Assembly (NCBI GenBank): GCA_016936015.1
Contig: JAFGPV010000124.1
Location: forward strand, 1-50,849
Origin: Pirellulales bacterium
Lineage (GTDB): Bacteria > Planctomycetota > Planctomycetia > Pirellulales > Thermoguttaceae
Direction: 5' to 3'
Length of the DNA: 50,849 nucleotides
Under the pieces are notes generated by a model. That model saw only the letters and a program-made list of their open reading frames with translations, was not told where the DNA came from and searched no databases. Made by a program: the position numbers and the translations under genes. Numbering within the stretch: position 1 is the stretch's first letter; each line of letters begins with the position of its first letter. This document shows positions 1-6,990 of this stretch, piece after piece.

Positions 1-26
1 AACTTCGTGTTTTGTCGGTTGCAATC

Positions 27-65
27 GCCCTCACCCCCTGCCCCTCTCCCAAAGGGAGAGGGGAG
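27..65. repeat. Palindromic repeat, family A (CCCTCTCCC-AAA-GGGAGAGGG)
   Basis: A near-perfect hairpin (CCCTCTCCC, AAA, GGGAGAGGG) follows a CCCTCACCC arm. The same unit recurs as a pair at 8029-8305, 14379-14486 and 16901-17002. Only a single copy is visible here, near the window edge. Confidence 0.75.
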
Positions 66-84
66 TTATTATTGGACGGCCGCT

Positions 85-165
85 TAGGGTGGGACAAGCG
101 CAGCGCAGTCCCACCGTGCGTTTTTCGCGGCATTTGGTGGGACTCACTCCGTTCGTCCCACCCTA
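85..165. repeat. Paired inverted repeat, family K
   Basis: The element is bounded by an 11-bp inverted repeat: TAGGGTGGGAC at the left and GTCCCACCCTA at the right. Between them lie inner GTCCCACC/GGTGGGAC arms, giving two nested hairpins. It is seen once in this window. Together with the family A unit and the hairpin at 195-211 it fills the 244-bp gene-free left edge. Confidence 0.7.
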
Positions 166-194
166 CGAAGACTTTCACAGAGCGAAAACATGTA

Positions 195-211
195 CTTTCG
201 CGGAGCGAAAG
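195..211. repeat. Short palindrome CTTTCGC-GGA-GCGAAAG
   Basis: A 7-bp stem CTTTCGC/GCGAAAG with a 3-nt loop lies just downstream (on the minus strand) of the small membrane protein gene. No T run follows on either strand, so it is more likely a dispersed repeat than an intrinsic terminator. Confidence 0.5.
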
Positions 212-244
212 GCAACTGTGTCGGTAAGTTATTGTTTTCAGTTC

Positions 245-565
245 CTAACCGTCTCTTGGCGGGCGGAGGGCATGATCCTTCATGCGGGGGCGTAGCATTG
301 CAATGAGCAGGAGCAGCGGGATCAGGAACAAGAACCAACGCGGGCGCCAGACGAGCAGGAGGAGGAGGACGGGGAAGAGGAGCCAGAACCAGGGGGAGAG
401 GCGGCGGATGTTGGGGTAGGCGAGCCAGATGACGCTCAGGAGGATCGAGATCCGCCAGCAGCCCGCCTCCCACGGCGCGGCGCCGGGACCTTGCGGCCAG
501 AGCCACAGACACACCGCGCCGAGAAGCGACAAGAGGGCCAGGATGCCGAGGACGTGACGCCGCAT
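245..565 (-). CDS. Small hydrophobic membrane protein, function unknown
   Basis: This 106-residue protein is almost entirely hydrophobic. A helix spans about residues 5-23, a second about 36-50, and two close-packed helices cover about 57-90 with short Trp/Arg-rich turns, so three or four membrane spans are likely. I recognise no family. It is the last gene of the long minus-strand run and is separated from the pseudoprotease gene by a repeat block (567-654). The ATG at 565 follows that block directly and has no convincing ribosome-binding site. The composition and length argue for a real membrane protein, but its role cannot be read from the sequence. Confidence 0.6.
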   Translation of the reverse strand: MRRHVLGILALLSLLGAVCLWLWPQGPGAAPWEAGCWRISILLSVIWLAYPNIRRLSPWFWLLFPVLLLLLVWRPRWFLFLIPLLLLIAMLRPRMKDHALRPPRDG

Positions 566-566
566 T

Positions 567-654
567 TTCGTTGGTCGTTGGTGGTTGGTCGTTAGGCGAA
601 TGTTATGGGTCGTTTGCCGTTTTCGACCAACGACTAACGACGAACGAACGACGA
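567..654. repeat. Repeat block, family H (GTTGGTCGTT / AACGACGAACG units)
   Basis: Short direct units of the GTTGGTCGTTGG type face inverted units CGACCAACGACTAACGACG across a 30-nt centre, so the block can fold on itself. Related blocks are at 18466-18543 and, in a GTCGAAGGTCG variant, at 33074-33130. Confidence 0.65.
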
Positions 655-658
655 GATA

Positions 659-2659
659 TTACATCCGGTCCAGGGCGTCGATCCAGCGGGCCAGATCGGA
701 CCATTCGGCGGGGGTCAGCGGGCGGGGGACTTCGCCCAGGTCTTTTACCGTCAGAGGGATTTTCCGCTGCTGCAACTCCTTGATGCCTTGGGCCGCCGCC
801 CAGGAGGACGGGGAGTTCTTGGCCGTGGCCCAATAGACCGAGAGCCGGTGGCGAGGATCGTTCTCCGGGGGCGTGTCGGTTGGTGATGTGTCGAGCAGGA
901 CAAGCCCCGGGATTAATGCCGGCGTACGGAACGCCAGCCGCGCGGCCATTCGCCCGCCGCCGCCTCGGCCCGCCACGACGATCCGCAGGGGGTCGGCCGG
1001 GTATTGGTCCATGATTTGAAGGAGCAGTTTCCGGAGGTAGGGCAGCTCCAGCGGCGACCATTTACCGTGATCGGTCGGTTTCGGGGCCACGAAGATCAGG
1101 TCGTGCGCGTCGCAGAGGGGCTTCCAACGTTTGAGCAGTTCCACCCAGTCGTCGCCGCCCGGCCCGTCGAGCCATAAGACGACGCCGTGGGGGATCGACG
1201 CGCGGCAGCCGGGCGGGACGTAGGCGTTGGCCTGGTTGGCGAATTCCGCCACTTTCAGCGGCACGACGCCGGTGGGCGGGTCCTCGTCGGTTTTTGCCGC
1301 GGGCGGCTCGTGCGCCGGCGGCAGGGATTTTGGGGGCAGGGGAGGAGGGAGGAAGCCCAGCTTCAGTTTTCGTTTCTCGGTTTTTCCCCCCGGGATTGCC
1401 ATCCCGGGGCGTTTTTCGGCGTGCCGGATCTCGATTTCCACTTCGTCGCCCGGCGAGAGGGACGCAAGGGCATCCAGGAGTTCTTCGCGGTTGGTGACCG
1501 GTTGGCCATTGAGGGAAGTGATGACGTCGCCGGCGCGGATTTGGGTCTTGGCGGCAGGGCCGTCGGGGAAGACGTGGCGGACGGCGACGCCGTGGGTGTC
1601 GGCGTCGCGCCGCGGCAGGATGCCCAGCCAGGGGTGTTGGTACGGTTCGAGCTTGTCGGTGAGCGTGACGGACTTTTTCAGCTGGTCCTTGCCGCGGAGC
1701 ACGACGAAGTCGAGCACGTCGCCGGCGTAATGGCGGGCGATCTGCTGTTTGGCCTCGGCCGCGCGGGAGATTTTTCGACCATCGATTTCGAGAATCACGT
1801 CGCCGGGCTTCAGTCCGGCCTCGGCGGCGGGCGTCTTGGGCCGGCAGGCGGCGATCTCGGCGTCGCCGGTGTAGAGGTTCTTGGCCTTGAGGCTGAAACC
1901 GGCCAGGCCGGGCCGGAGATCCTCGCCTTTTTTCAGCCGGGGCAGGATTCGCAGGACGTGCTCGGCGGGGACGGCGAATCCGATGCCCGAGTCGTACCAC
2001 TCGACGCCGGCCAGCTCGTCGGCCGACTCGGGCGAGAGGGGGGCTAGGACGCCCAGCACCCGGCCGTGGATATCGACCAGCGGCCCGCCGTAGTTGTTGG
2101 GCGAGACGGCGGCGTCGGTCTGGATCGCCTTTCCCCAGATCCGATCGAGTGCGCTCAGGATCCCCACGGTAAAGTTTGGCCGTTCGGGCGAGAAGGTCCG
2201 GCCGATGGCGATGGCCCATTGCCCGACGCGCATCCCCTTCTGCGGGGCGATTTCGCACACCGGCAGCGGCCGGTCGGATTTGATTTTCAGCAGGACCAGC
2301 ATCCGGGCGTGATCGGCGGCCACGGATTGGGCCGGTTTCCGGGTTCCGTCGGGGAGGCGGACGAGGATCGACGCCGGTTGGTTGCTCAGTCCAAACGCGC
2401 TGGAGACGATGTAACCGTCCGGATCGACGATCAGGCCGGAGGTCGGGCCCGAGCCGAACAACATGCCTTCCACCTGCTCGCGGCCGCCGACGGTCTCGAT
2501 CTGAACGACCGAAGGCGCCACGCGATCGACCGCCGCGGTGAAGGCCTGCTGCTCCAGGGCGGGAAGGTCCTGGGCGGGGGCGGTGAGGGGGAGGAGTATG
2601 CAAAAAGCAAATATCAGATTGTAAATTGGAATTTGAAATTTGAAATTTGAAATATCCAT
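659..2659 (-). CDS. HtrA-like trypsin/PDZ protein without catalytic triad, fused to a degenerate alpha/beta-hydrolase domain
   Basis: The 666-residue secreted protein has a signal sequence (about 1-30), a trypsin-fold HtrA-like domain (about 36-215), two PDZ domains (about 252-333 and 343-432), a proline-rich linker and a C-terminal alpha/beta-hydrolase-like domain (about 465-666). Aligned by eye with the intact paralogue at 3692-5488, the His, Asp and Ser positions are Phe89, Met120 and Tyr190 (in SPNNYGGPL), so proteolysis is not expected. The hydrolase nucleophile elbow reads AGRGGGGRM, with Gly566 where Ser is usual. It is probably a binding or scaffold protein. I chose the ATG at 2659 because GAGG sits 7 nt upstream and the previous stop is 4 nt away. 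An upstream ATG at 2677 adds six residues. A repeat is translated within PDZ2 (about residues 416-425). Confidence 0.85.
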   Translation of the reverse strand: MDISNFKFQIPIYNLIFAFCILLPLTAPAQDLPALEQQAFTAAVDRVAPSVVQIETVGGREQVEGMLFGSGPTSGLIVDPDGYIVSSAFGLSNQPASILVRLPDGTRKPAQSVAADHARMLVLLKIKSDRPLPVCEIAPQKGMRVGQWAIAIGRTFSPERPNFTVGILSALDRIWGKAIQTDAAVSPNNYGGPLVDIHGRVLGVLAPLSPESADELAGVEWYDSGIGFAVPAEHVLRILPRLKKGEDLRPGLAGFSLKAKNLYTGDAEIAACRPKTPAAEAGLKPGDVILEIDGRKISRAAEAKQQIARHYAGDVLDFVVLRGKDQLKKSVTLTDKLEPYQHPWLGILPRRDADTHGVAVRHVFPDGPAAKTQIRAGDVITSLNGQPVTNREELLDALASLSPGDEVEIEIRHAEKRPGMAIPGGKTEKRKLKLGFLPPPLPPKSLPPAHEPPAAKTDEDPPTGVVPLKVAEFANQANAYVPPGCRASIPHGVVLWLDGPGGDDWVELLKRWKPLCDAHDLIFVAPKPTDHGKWSPLELPYLRKLLLQIMDQYPADPLRIVVAGRGGGGRMAARLAFRTPALIPGLVLLDTSPTDTPPENDPRHRLSVYWATAKNSPSSWAAAQGIKELQQRKIPLTVKDLGEVPRPLTPAEWSDLARWIDALDRM
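1386..1412. repeat. Palindromic repeat, family C, inside a coding sequence
   Basis: The palindrome CCCCGGGATTGCCATCCCGG followed by GGCGTT matches the intergenic family C elements. It lies in frame within the second PDZ domain of the 659-2659 protein, where it encodes RPGMAIPGGK. Confidence 0.7.
2609..2656. repeat. AT-rich repeat, family I (AATTTGAAATTTGAAATTTG)
   Basis: Tandem AATTTGAAATTTG units are related to those at 5612-5650 and 10014-10036. Here the tract lies inside the signal-peptide coding part of the 659-2659 gene and is translated as SNFKFQI within the first ten residues. Confidence 0.65.
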
Positions 2660-2663
2660 GATT

Positions 2664-3695
2664 CTACCTCGCTTCATCGGCGCGGAGCTCCACGTCGATC
2701 AAGTCCTGTCCGCGGAGGACGGTCAGCCGGATCGGGTCGGCGGAATCGATGTATTCCAGGTCGGCCCGGAGCGTCCGGCACGAGGTGATCAACCGATCGC
2801 CGAGGAGTATGACCAAGTCGTCGGGACGCAGGCCGGCCTGGGCGGCGGGCGAGCCGGGACGGACCGCATCGACGTACGGCGGAGTCCGCTCCACGACGTC
2901 AGGGACGAGTGTCAGGCCCAGGGCCTCCAGGCACAGGGGGCGCTGTGGTTTTTTCCGCGGATCGTCCTCCCGCCGGACGACGATCTTGCCGGAGCGGATG
3001 GCCTCGATCGAGGGCCGGAGTTCCGCCATCGGCAGGGCGTAGTTGAGCCAAGTGTTGTTTTGGGCGTTGCGGAGTTCCTTGCCCAGCATGGCCAGCAGCT
3101 CGCCGCGGCAGTCGACCAGCGCCCCGCCGGCCGCGCCGGGATTGTTCGTGGCCACGTCGAGGACGTAGACCGGGCCGCGGAAGGGCGTTTCGAACACGCC
3201 CCGCCGGGCCTGCAAGTCGGCCACCGCCGAGACGATGCCGTGCTGCACGCTGGCCGGCTCGTCGCCGGCGGCCACGTTGAAGAGGTTGCTCAGTGCCAGG
3301 ATCGGCGTGCCCGGTGCCGCCGTCGCCGCCCGGGACGGATCGAAGCAGGGGAGGTCCTTGCCGTCGATCTTCAACAGCGCGACCTCCAGCCGGGGATCGG
3401 CGCCCAGCAGCGCGGCGGTGAACTTCCGCCCGTCCCAGAGCACGGCCGACAGGTCGTCGGTGTCCAGCACCGAACTGAACGCCGTGAGGATATGGCCCTC
3501 GGACGAGATGAGGATTCCGCTTTGATACGGCTCCAATCCGCGGACTCCGCCCGCCCCATAGAGCTTGACGAGCTTCGTCTGCACCTGGTCGATGACGGCG
3601 GCCAGCGGGTAAGGGGGAGCGGCGAGGAGCGGCGGAGTGAAGGAGAATAACGTCAAAAATAAAAACCATTTCAAATTGCAATGAATTTTCCTCAT
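2664..3695 (-). CDS. HtrA-like trypsin/PDZ pseudoprotease
   Basis: The 343-residue exported protein has a signal peptide (about 1-26), a trypsin-like domain (about 33-215) and one C-terminal PDZ domain (about 255-340). Compared with the neighbour at 3692-5488, the catalytic His position is Ser74 (ILTAFSSVL), Asp is Glu104 (LEVALLKI) and Ser is Ala189 (NPGAAGGAL), so all three triad residues are replaced while the framework is kept. A ligand-binding or regulatory role beside the active protease is an inference. The start overlaps the upstream stop by 4 nt (ATGA), with a GGGGGTGG stretch just upstream, which indicates translational coupling. A much longer open frame extends upstream but is only the shadow of the next gene. 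Confidence 0.85.
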   Translation of the reverse strand: MRKIHCNLKWFLFLTLFSFTPPLLAAPPYPLAAVIDQVQTKLVKLYGAGGVRGLEPYQSGILISSEGHILTAFSSVLDTDDLSAVLWDGRKFTAALLGADPRLEVALLKIDGKDLPCFDPSRAATAAPGTPILALSNLFNVAAGDEPASVQHGIVSAVADLQARRGVFETPFRGPVYVLDVATNNPGAAGGALVDCRGELLAMLGKELRNAQNNTWLNYALPMAELRPSIEAIRSGKIVVRREDDPRKKPQRPLCLEALGLTLVPDVVERTPPYVDAVRPGSPAAQAGLRPDDLVILLGDRLITSCRTLRADLEYIDSADPIRLTVLRGQDLIDVELRADEAR

Positions 3696-5488
3696 TTTCC
3701 ACCCCCTTTTCCCGCGTCTTCTTGCCGCGGCTTGCCGAAGCGGTACTCGGAGACCGTCAGCGTGCTGAGCGGCACGTCGCCGCGGAGGGCTTCGAGCCGG
3801 CCGGGGAGCTTTCGGCCGTCGACGTCGCGGTATTCGGAGAACCGGATTTCGTAGGGATCGTCGTTTTCCTCCGGGAACATCTCCAGCGCGAGCAGTTGGC
3901 CTCCTTGAGGATCGAAATAAAAATGTCCTTCGACGCCCTTGTACGAGCCGACCAGGACGTCGACCAGGCCCTCGTGTCCCGGCAAGGGGGCCGTGCCGAG
4001 GTAATAGACGCCGCCGAACCGCGAGAAACCTTCGACGGCCAGGCGGCGCCATAAGTAGATTGCCGCCAGCAGTCCGTCGCGCGGCGTAAGACCCTCCGCG
4101 AGATTGTCGCGAGGGATCCATTGATACGTTTGGGAAGGCAACTTCAGCGTGATTTGGTCGTCGGCCAATTCGAGTTGATACGTGACGCCGTCGCCCAGGA
4201 GGCCGGCGAGCGTCCAGACGCCGTTTTGCCCGGCCAGGTTGCACGATCCGTTCCAGGCCCGCCAGAGGCGCTGTTGTTCGCTGCGGTTGAAATAATAATT
4301 GGCGAATCCCCGTTTTTCCTCGTAATGTTGTTTGACCACCGGCGGCATGGGCGCCGGCGGCTTGAGGGCGCTGGCCTTTTTCGGAACGGGGATCGGCGGT
4401 TTGGATTGGTCCGGGGGCGTCTTGCGGTCTTTCGGTTTCCGGTCCGGCGGCGGCAGGGGCATCGGCGTCTCCGGCGGTTTCGCCCGGGCGGCTTTCAGCA
4501 ATTCTTCCTTGCCGTGCAGGCGGGGCAGCCGGACTAGGACGTCGAAACGCCGGCCGTCGCGGCGGTAACTCAAGGGGACGCGCCAGCCGGCGGGGAGGAT
4601 GCCCAGGACGTTTTTCAGGCCGTTGGCGGTGGTGATTTCGCGGCCGGCCAGCCGGACGATTTCGTCGTCGTAACGGAGTCCGCGGCGGAAGGCGTCGGAG
4701 GTTTCAAGGATATCGGTGACGGCGACCGCGCCGCCCTCGGCGCCGGCGGCGGTCGCCCCCAGCGAGGCGTGATCGACGATCCGCCCGCTGCGGAGCTGTC
4801 CGAGGAAGTTCTTGATCTGGTTGATGGAAATGGCATAGGCTGCGCCGACGTTGACGCGGCCGCGCTTTTCGAAGCTCGCCCGGCCGTTGATCCCCACCAG
4901 CCGGCCGTCGGCATCAAACAGCGGTCCGCCCGAGTTGCCCGGGTTGATCGAGGCGTCGGTTTGGATGCAGTCGGTGTATTCGAGAAACGTGCCCGCGGGA
5001 TACTGATAGCGCCGCAGGCCGGAAACGATGCCACAGGTGACCGTGGGCTGGAGGTCGGTGGCCAGCAGGAAGGGATTTCCCAGGGCGAAGACTTCGTCGC
5101 CGAGTTGCAGCGCGTCGCTGTCGCCCAGCGTCGCCGCGGGAAAGTCGTCGCGGCCGAAGAGCTTCAGCAGCGCCACGTCGCCCGTCGGATCCAGTCCGAC
5201 GACGACGGCGTCGTACACTTTTCCGTCGGCCATGCCGCACTTCATCGCCGGGCCGCAGGGGGCCGCGACGTGGAAGTTGCTCAGGGCGAAGCCGTCGGGC
5301 GAGATGACCACGCCGGAGCCGCCGCCCCGCCCCGACGCGTCGAAGATCGCCAGCACGGCGGGCTTGATCCGGTCGATCGTTGCCACCCGCCGGGCCTCGA
5401 TTTCCAGGACCGCCGCGTCGGGAGCGGCGGAGGCCGGGAGTGTCATGGCCGAGGCAAATAATAGGATCAGAATGTAGCGAAACTGCAT
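3692..5488 (-). CDS. Trypsin-like serine protease (HtrA/DegP family) with PDZ domain and unique C-terminal domain
   Basis: The 598-residue secreted protein has a signal peptide (about 1-22) and an HtrA-type protease domain (about 28-215) with a complete triad: His73 in SNFHVAA, Asp104 in TGDVALLKL and Ser186 in GNSGGPL. A PDZ domain follows (about 265-350), then a Pro/Lys-rich linker and a C-terminal domain of about 195 residues that I do not recognise. It should cleave unfolded or specific envelope proteins. It is the only apparently active member of three tandem paralogues, and its stop overlaps the start of the next one (ATGA). I chose the ATG at 5488 because it begins the signal peptide; an upstream ATG at 5614 would translate repeat DNA. 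No strong ribosome-binding site is visible. Confidence 0.9.
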   Translation of the reverse strand: MQFRYILILLFASAMTLPASAAPDAAVLEIEARRVATIDRIKPAVLAIFDASGRGGGSGVVISPDGFALSNFHVAAPCGPAMKCGMADGKVYDAVVVGLDPTGDVALLKLFGRDDFPAATLGDSDALQLGDEVFALGNPFLLATDLQPTVTCGIVSGLRRYQYPAGTFLEYTDCIQTDASINPGNSGGPLFDADGRLVGINGRASFEKRGRVNVGAAYAISINQIKNFLGQLRSGRIVDHASLGATAAGAEGGAVAVTDILETSDAFRRGLRYDDEIVRLAGREITTANGLKNVLGILPAGWRVPLSYRRDGRRFDVLVRLPRLHGKEELLKAARAKPPETPMPLPPPDRKPKDRKTPPDQSKPPIPVPKKASALKPPAPMPPVVKQHYEEKRGFANYYFNRSEQQRLWRAWNGSCNLAGQNGVWTLAGLLGDGVTYQLELADDQITLKLPSQTYQWIPRDNLAEGLTPRDGLLAAIYLWRRLAVEGFSRFGGVYYLGTAPLPGHEGLVDVLVGSYKGVEGHFYFDPQGGQLLALEMFPEENDDPYEIRFSEYRDVDGRKLPGRLEALRGDVPLSTLTVSEYRFGKPRQEDAGKGGGK

Positions 5489-5532
5489 ATATTTAACTAA
5501 TGGATGACCAGAGTATTCATGGTACAAATTCC

Positions 5533-5606
5533 AACGCTCCGTGATGGCAATCGCGGGGGTGCGATACACTCTACTTTTAACCCCGGGACCGCGGTCCCGG
5601 GGCGTT
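5533..5606. repeat. Paired palindromes, family C
   Basis: Two facing palindromes of the ACGCCCCGNGA...CGCGGGG type are separated by about 20 bp. The right unit, CCCCGGGACCGCGGTCCCGG, is nearly perfect and is followed by the family's GGCGTT tail. Confidence 0.75.
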
Positions 5607-5611
5607 GAGGT

Positions 5612-5650
5612 CATATTTGAGATTGAAAATTTGGGATTTGAGATTTGATA
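5612..5650. repeat. AT-rich repeat, family I
   Basis: Units of the TTTGAGATTGAAAATTTGGG kind lie between the protease gene and the NPCBM gene. They resemble the tracts at 2609-2656 and 10014-10036 and, as at 10014, sit next to a family C palindrome. Confidence 0.55.
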
Positions 5651-5671
5651 AATGGAAGGCCGTTTTCTTGA

Positions 5672-6853
5672 TTACTTGGTAATCCTTGCGTCGCCGAGGT
5701 CCAGGTAATCGCCGCTGCCGAGGTGGTTGCCGAAGTCGACGAGGATCGTCAGCCGCCGTAGGCCGGAGACATCGAGTTCCAGCGGCCGGGGCGGATCGGC
5801 GCCGGTGACGGTTTCCGCCCAAAGGACCTTTCCGTCGCCGCGGATCACGAGCCGGACGTTGCCTTGGGGGCGGATCGCGTCGTCGATGCCCGCGACGGCT
5901 TTCAGCCGATGAAATCCGTCGGGCAGCCGGTAGACCAGCTCCGTGCGGGCGTGCAGCGCCAAGCCCTTGCGGTAGCTTTTTCCGGCGATCCGTAGCGACT
6001 CGGACTCGAAATTTTTATCCTTCCGCGGGGCGAAGAACCGCCGGCGTGCCGGCAGGGGCTTGTCGCCGCCGAAAAACGGCGTCCAGATCTCCGACTCGGG
6101 ACGCAAGTCGCTCAGATAGATGATTTTTCCCAGGCTCAAATCGAGCCGGACCAGGTTGCCCGGCGGGGCGGTGGACGAAATTCCGGCGGGAGTGGTCCAG
6201 TGCAGTTGTTTCTTGAGTTTCAACGCGGCGACAGCCCATTTCGAGCCGGCCGCGTCGGTCAGAAATCCCCGCGGAGCGGGGAGGGTTTCGTCGGCGGGAT
6301 GGTGGTAAATCCATCCGCGGACTTTTGCCCGCTTGACGGGCAGGTCTTCCCCGTCGAGATCGAAGTGCACGACCTGCCCGGTCACGTCGTGGAGGATCCC
6401 CGGGTGCGCGTCGAGTTGCGCTTCGGTGGGGACTACCAGCAGGTCGGCGGAGGTCGGCGCGGCGAGGATTTTCGCCCAATCGTCGGACCCGTCGTCTTCA
6501 GGCCGGAGCTGCACGGCCCGGACCGCCCGGATCGGCATTTCGAGCGATTGCCCGCCGGCAAGGACGATCTTCGCCCGGCCTTTTTCGGAAGTATATTCCT
6601 CGGCCGCCAGCACCGAACCGTCGACGAGCGAGACGAGCATTTTCGGCGTTTGGGGCGGCGGAGCCGGCGCTTGCAAAGTCAGTTCCTGCAAGGCGTCCAT
6701 ATTCAACGTCAGCGGTCCCTCGGCCGTTTCCAGCGTCAGTTCCCCGCTGCGGAGCGACGTGATCGTTCCGCGGAGCGTCCGGCCGTCCAGGGTCTGGACG
6801 TCATACGCCGGGGCGGCGCCGAGCAGCAGGAAGGTAAGAACTGGAATAATCAT
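5672..6853 (-). CDS. Secreted NPCBM/NEW2-domain protein
   Basis: This 393-residue protein has a short signal peptide (about 1-16). A beta-rich N-terminal half contains two similar units that begin around TLDGRTLRGTI and SLVDGSVLAAEEY. The C-terminal domain (about 255-390) is typical of NPCBM/NEW2 carbohydrate-binding modules (YRKGLALHARTELVYRLP, FKAVAGIDD-like core, VRLVIRGDGKVLW). No glycosidase catalytic domain is present, so it probably binds a glycan or acts as an adaptor in the envelope. It sits between the coiled-coil proteins of the Bat-like set and the trypsin trio on the same strand. Repeat DNA on both sides makes it unclear whether it shares their transcript. Confidence 0.8.
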   Translation of the reverse strand: MIIPVLTFLLLGAAPAYDVQTLDGRTLRGTITSLRSGELTLETAEGPLTLNMDALQELTLQAPAPPPQTPKMLVSLVDGSVLAAEEYTSEKGRAKIVLAGGQSLEMPIRAVRAVQLRPEDDGSDDWAKILAAPTSADLLVVPTEAQLDAHPGILHDVTGQVVHFDLDGEDLPVKRAKVRGWIYHHPADETLPAPRGFLTDAAGSKWAVAALKLKKQLHWTTPAGISSTAPPGNLVRLDLSLGKIIYLSDLRPESEIWTPFFGGDKPLPARRRFFAPRKDKNFESESLRIAGKSYRKGLALHARTELVYRLPDGFHRLKAVAGIDDAIRPQGNVRLVIRGDGKVLWAETVTGADPPRPLELDVSGLRRLTILVDFGNHLGSGDYLDLGDARITK

Positions 6854-6884
6854 TGCGTGTTTTTAAGCTGAATTTTTCAATTTT

Positions 6885-6967
6885 GGGTGCCATGCCCACG
6901 CTTGCGTGGGCATGTGAAGTACCGGAAAACTCATCTACATGCCCACGCAAGCGTGGGCATGGCACCC
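6885..6967. repeat. Paired palindromes, family B (GGGTGCCATGCCCACGC)
   Basis: Terminal inverted arms GGGTGCCATGCCCACG and CGTGGGCATGGCACCC enclose an 83-bp element. Each end is itself a hairpin (GCCCACGC/GCGTGGGC). Related copies are at 32951-33032 (inside a gene) and 35643-35708 (different core, same GGGTGCCA ends). It fills most of the gap between two genes. Confidence 0.8.
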
Positions 6968-6990
6968 ATCTATTACAATTGGGCCAACCA

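Noticed and set aside
1-244. Small plus-strand open frames at the left edge
   Set aside because: They are made almost entirely of the family A and K repeats and have no ribosome-binding site.
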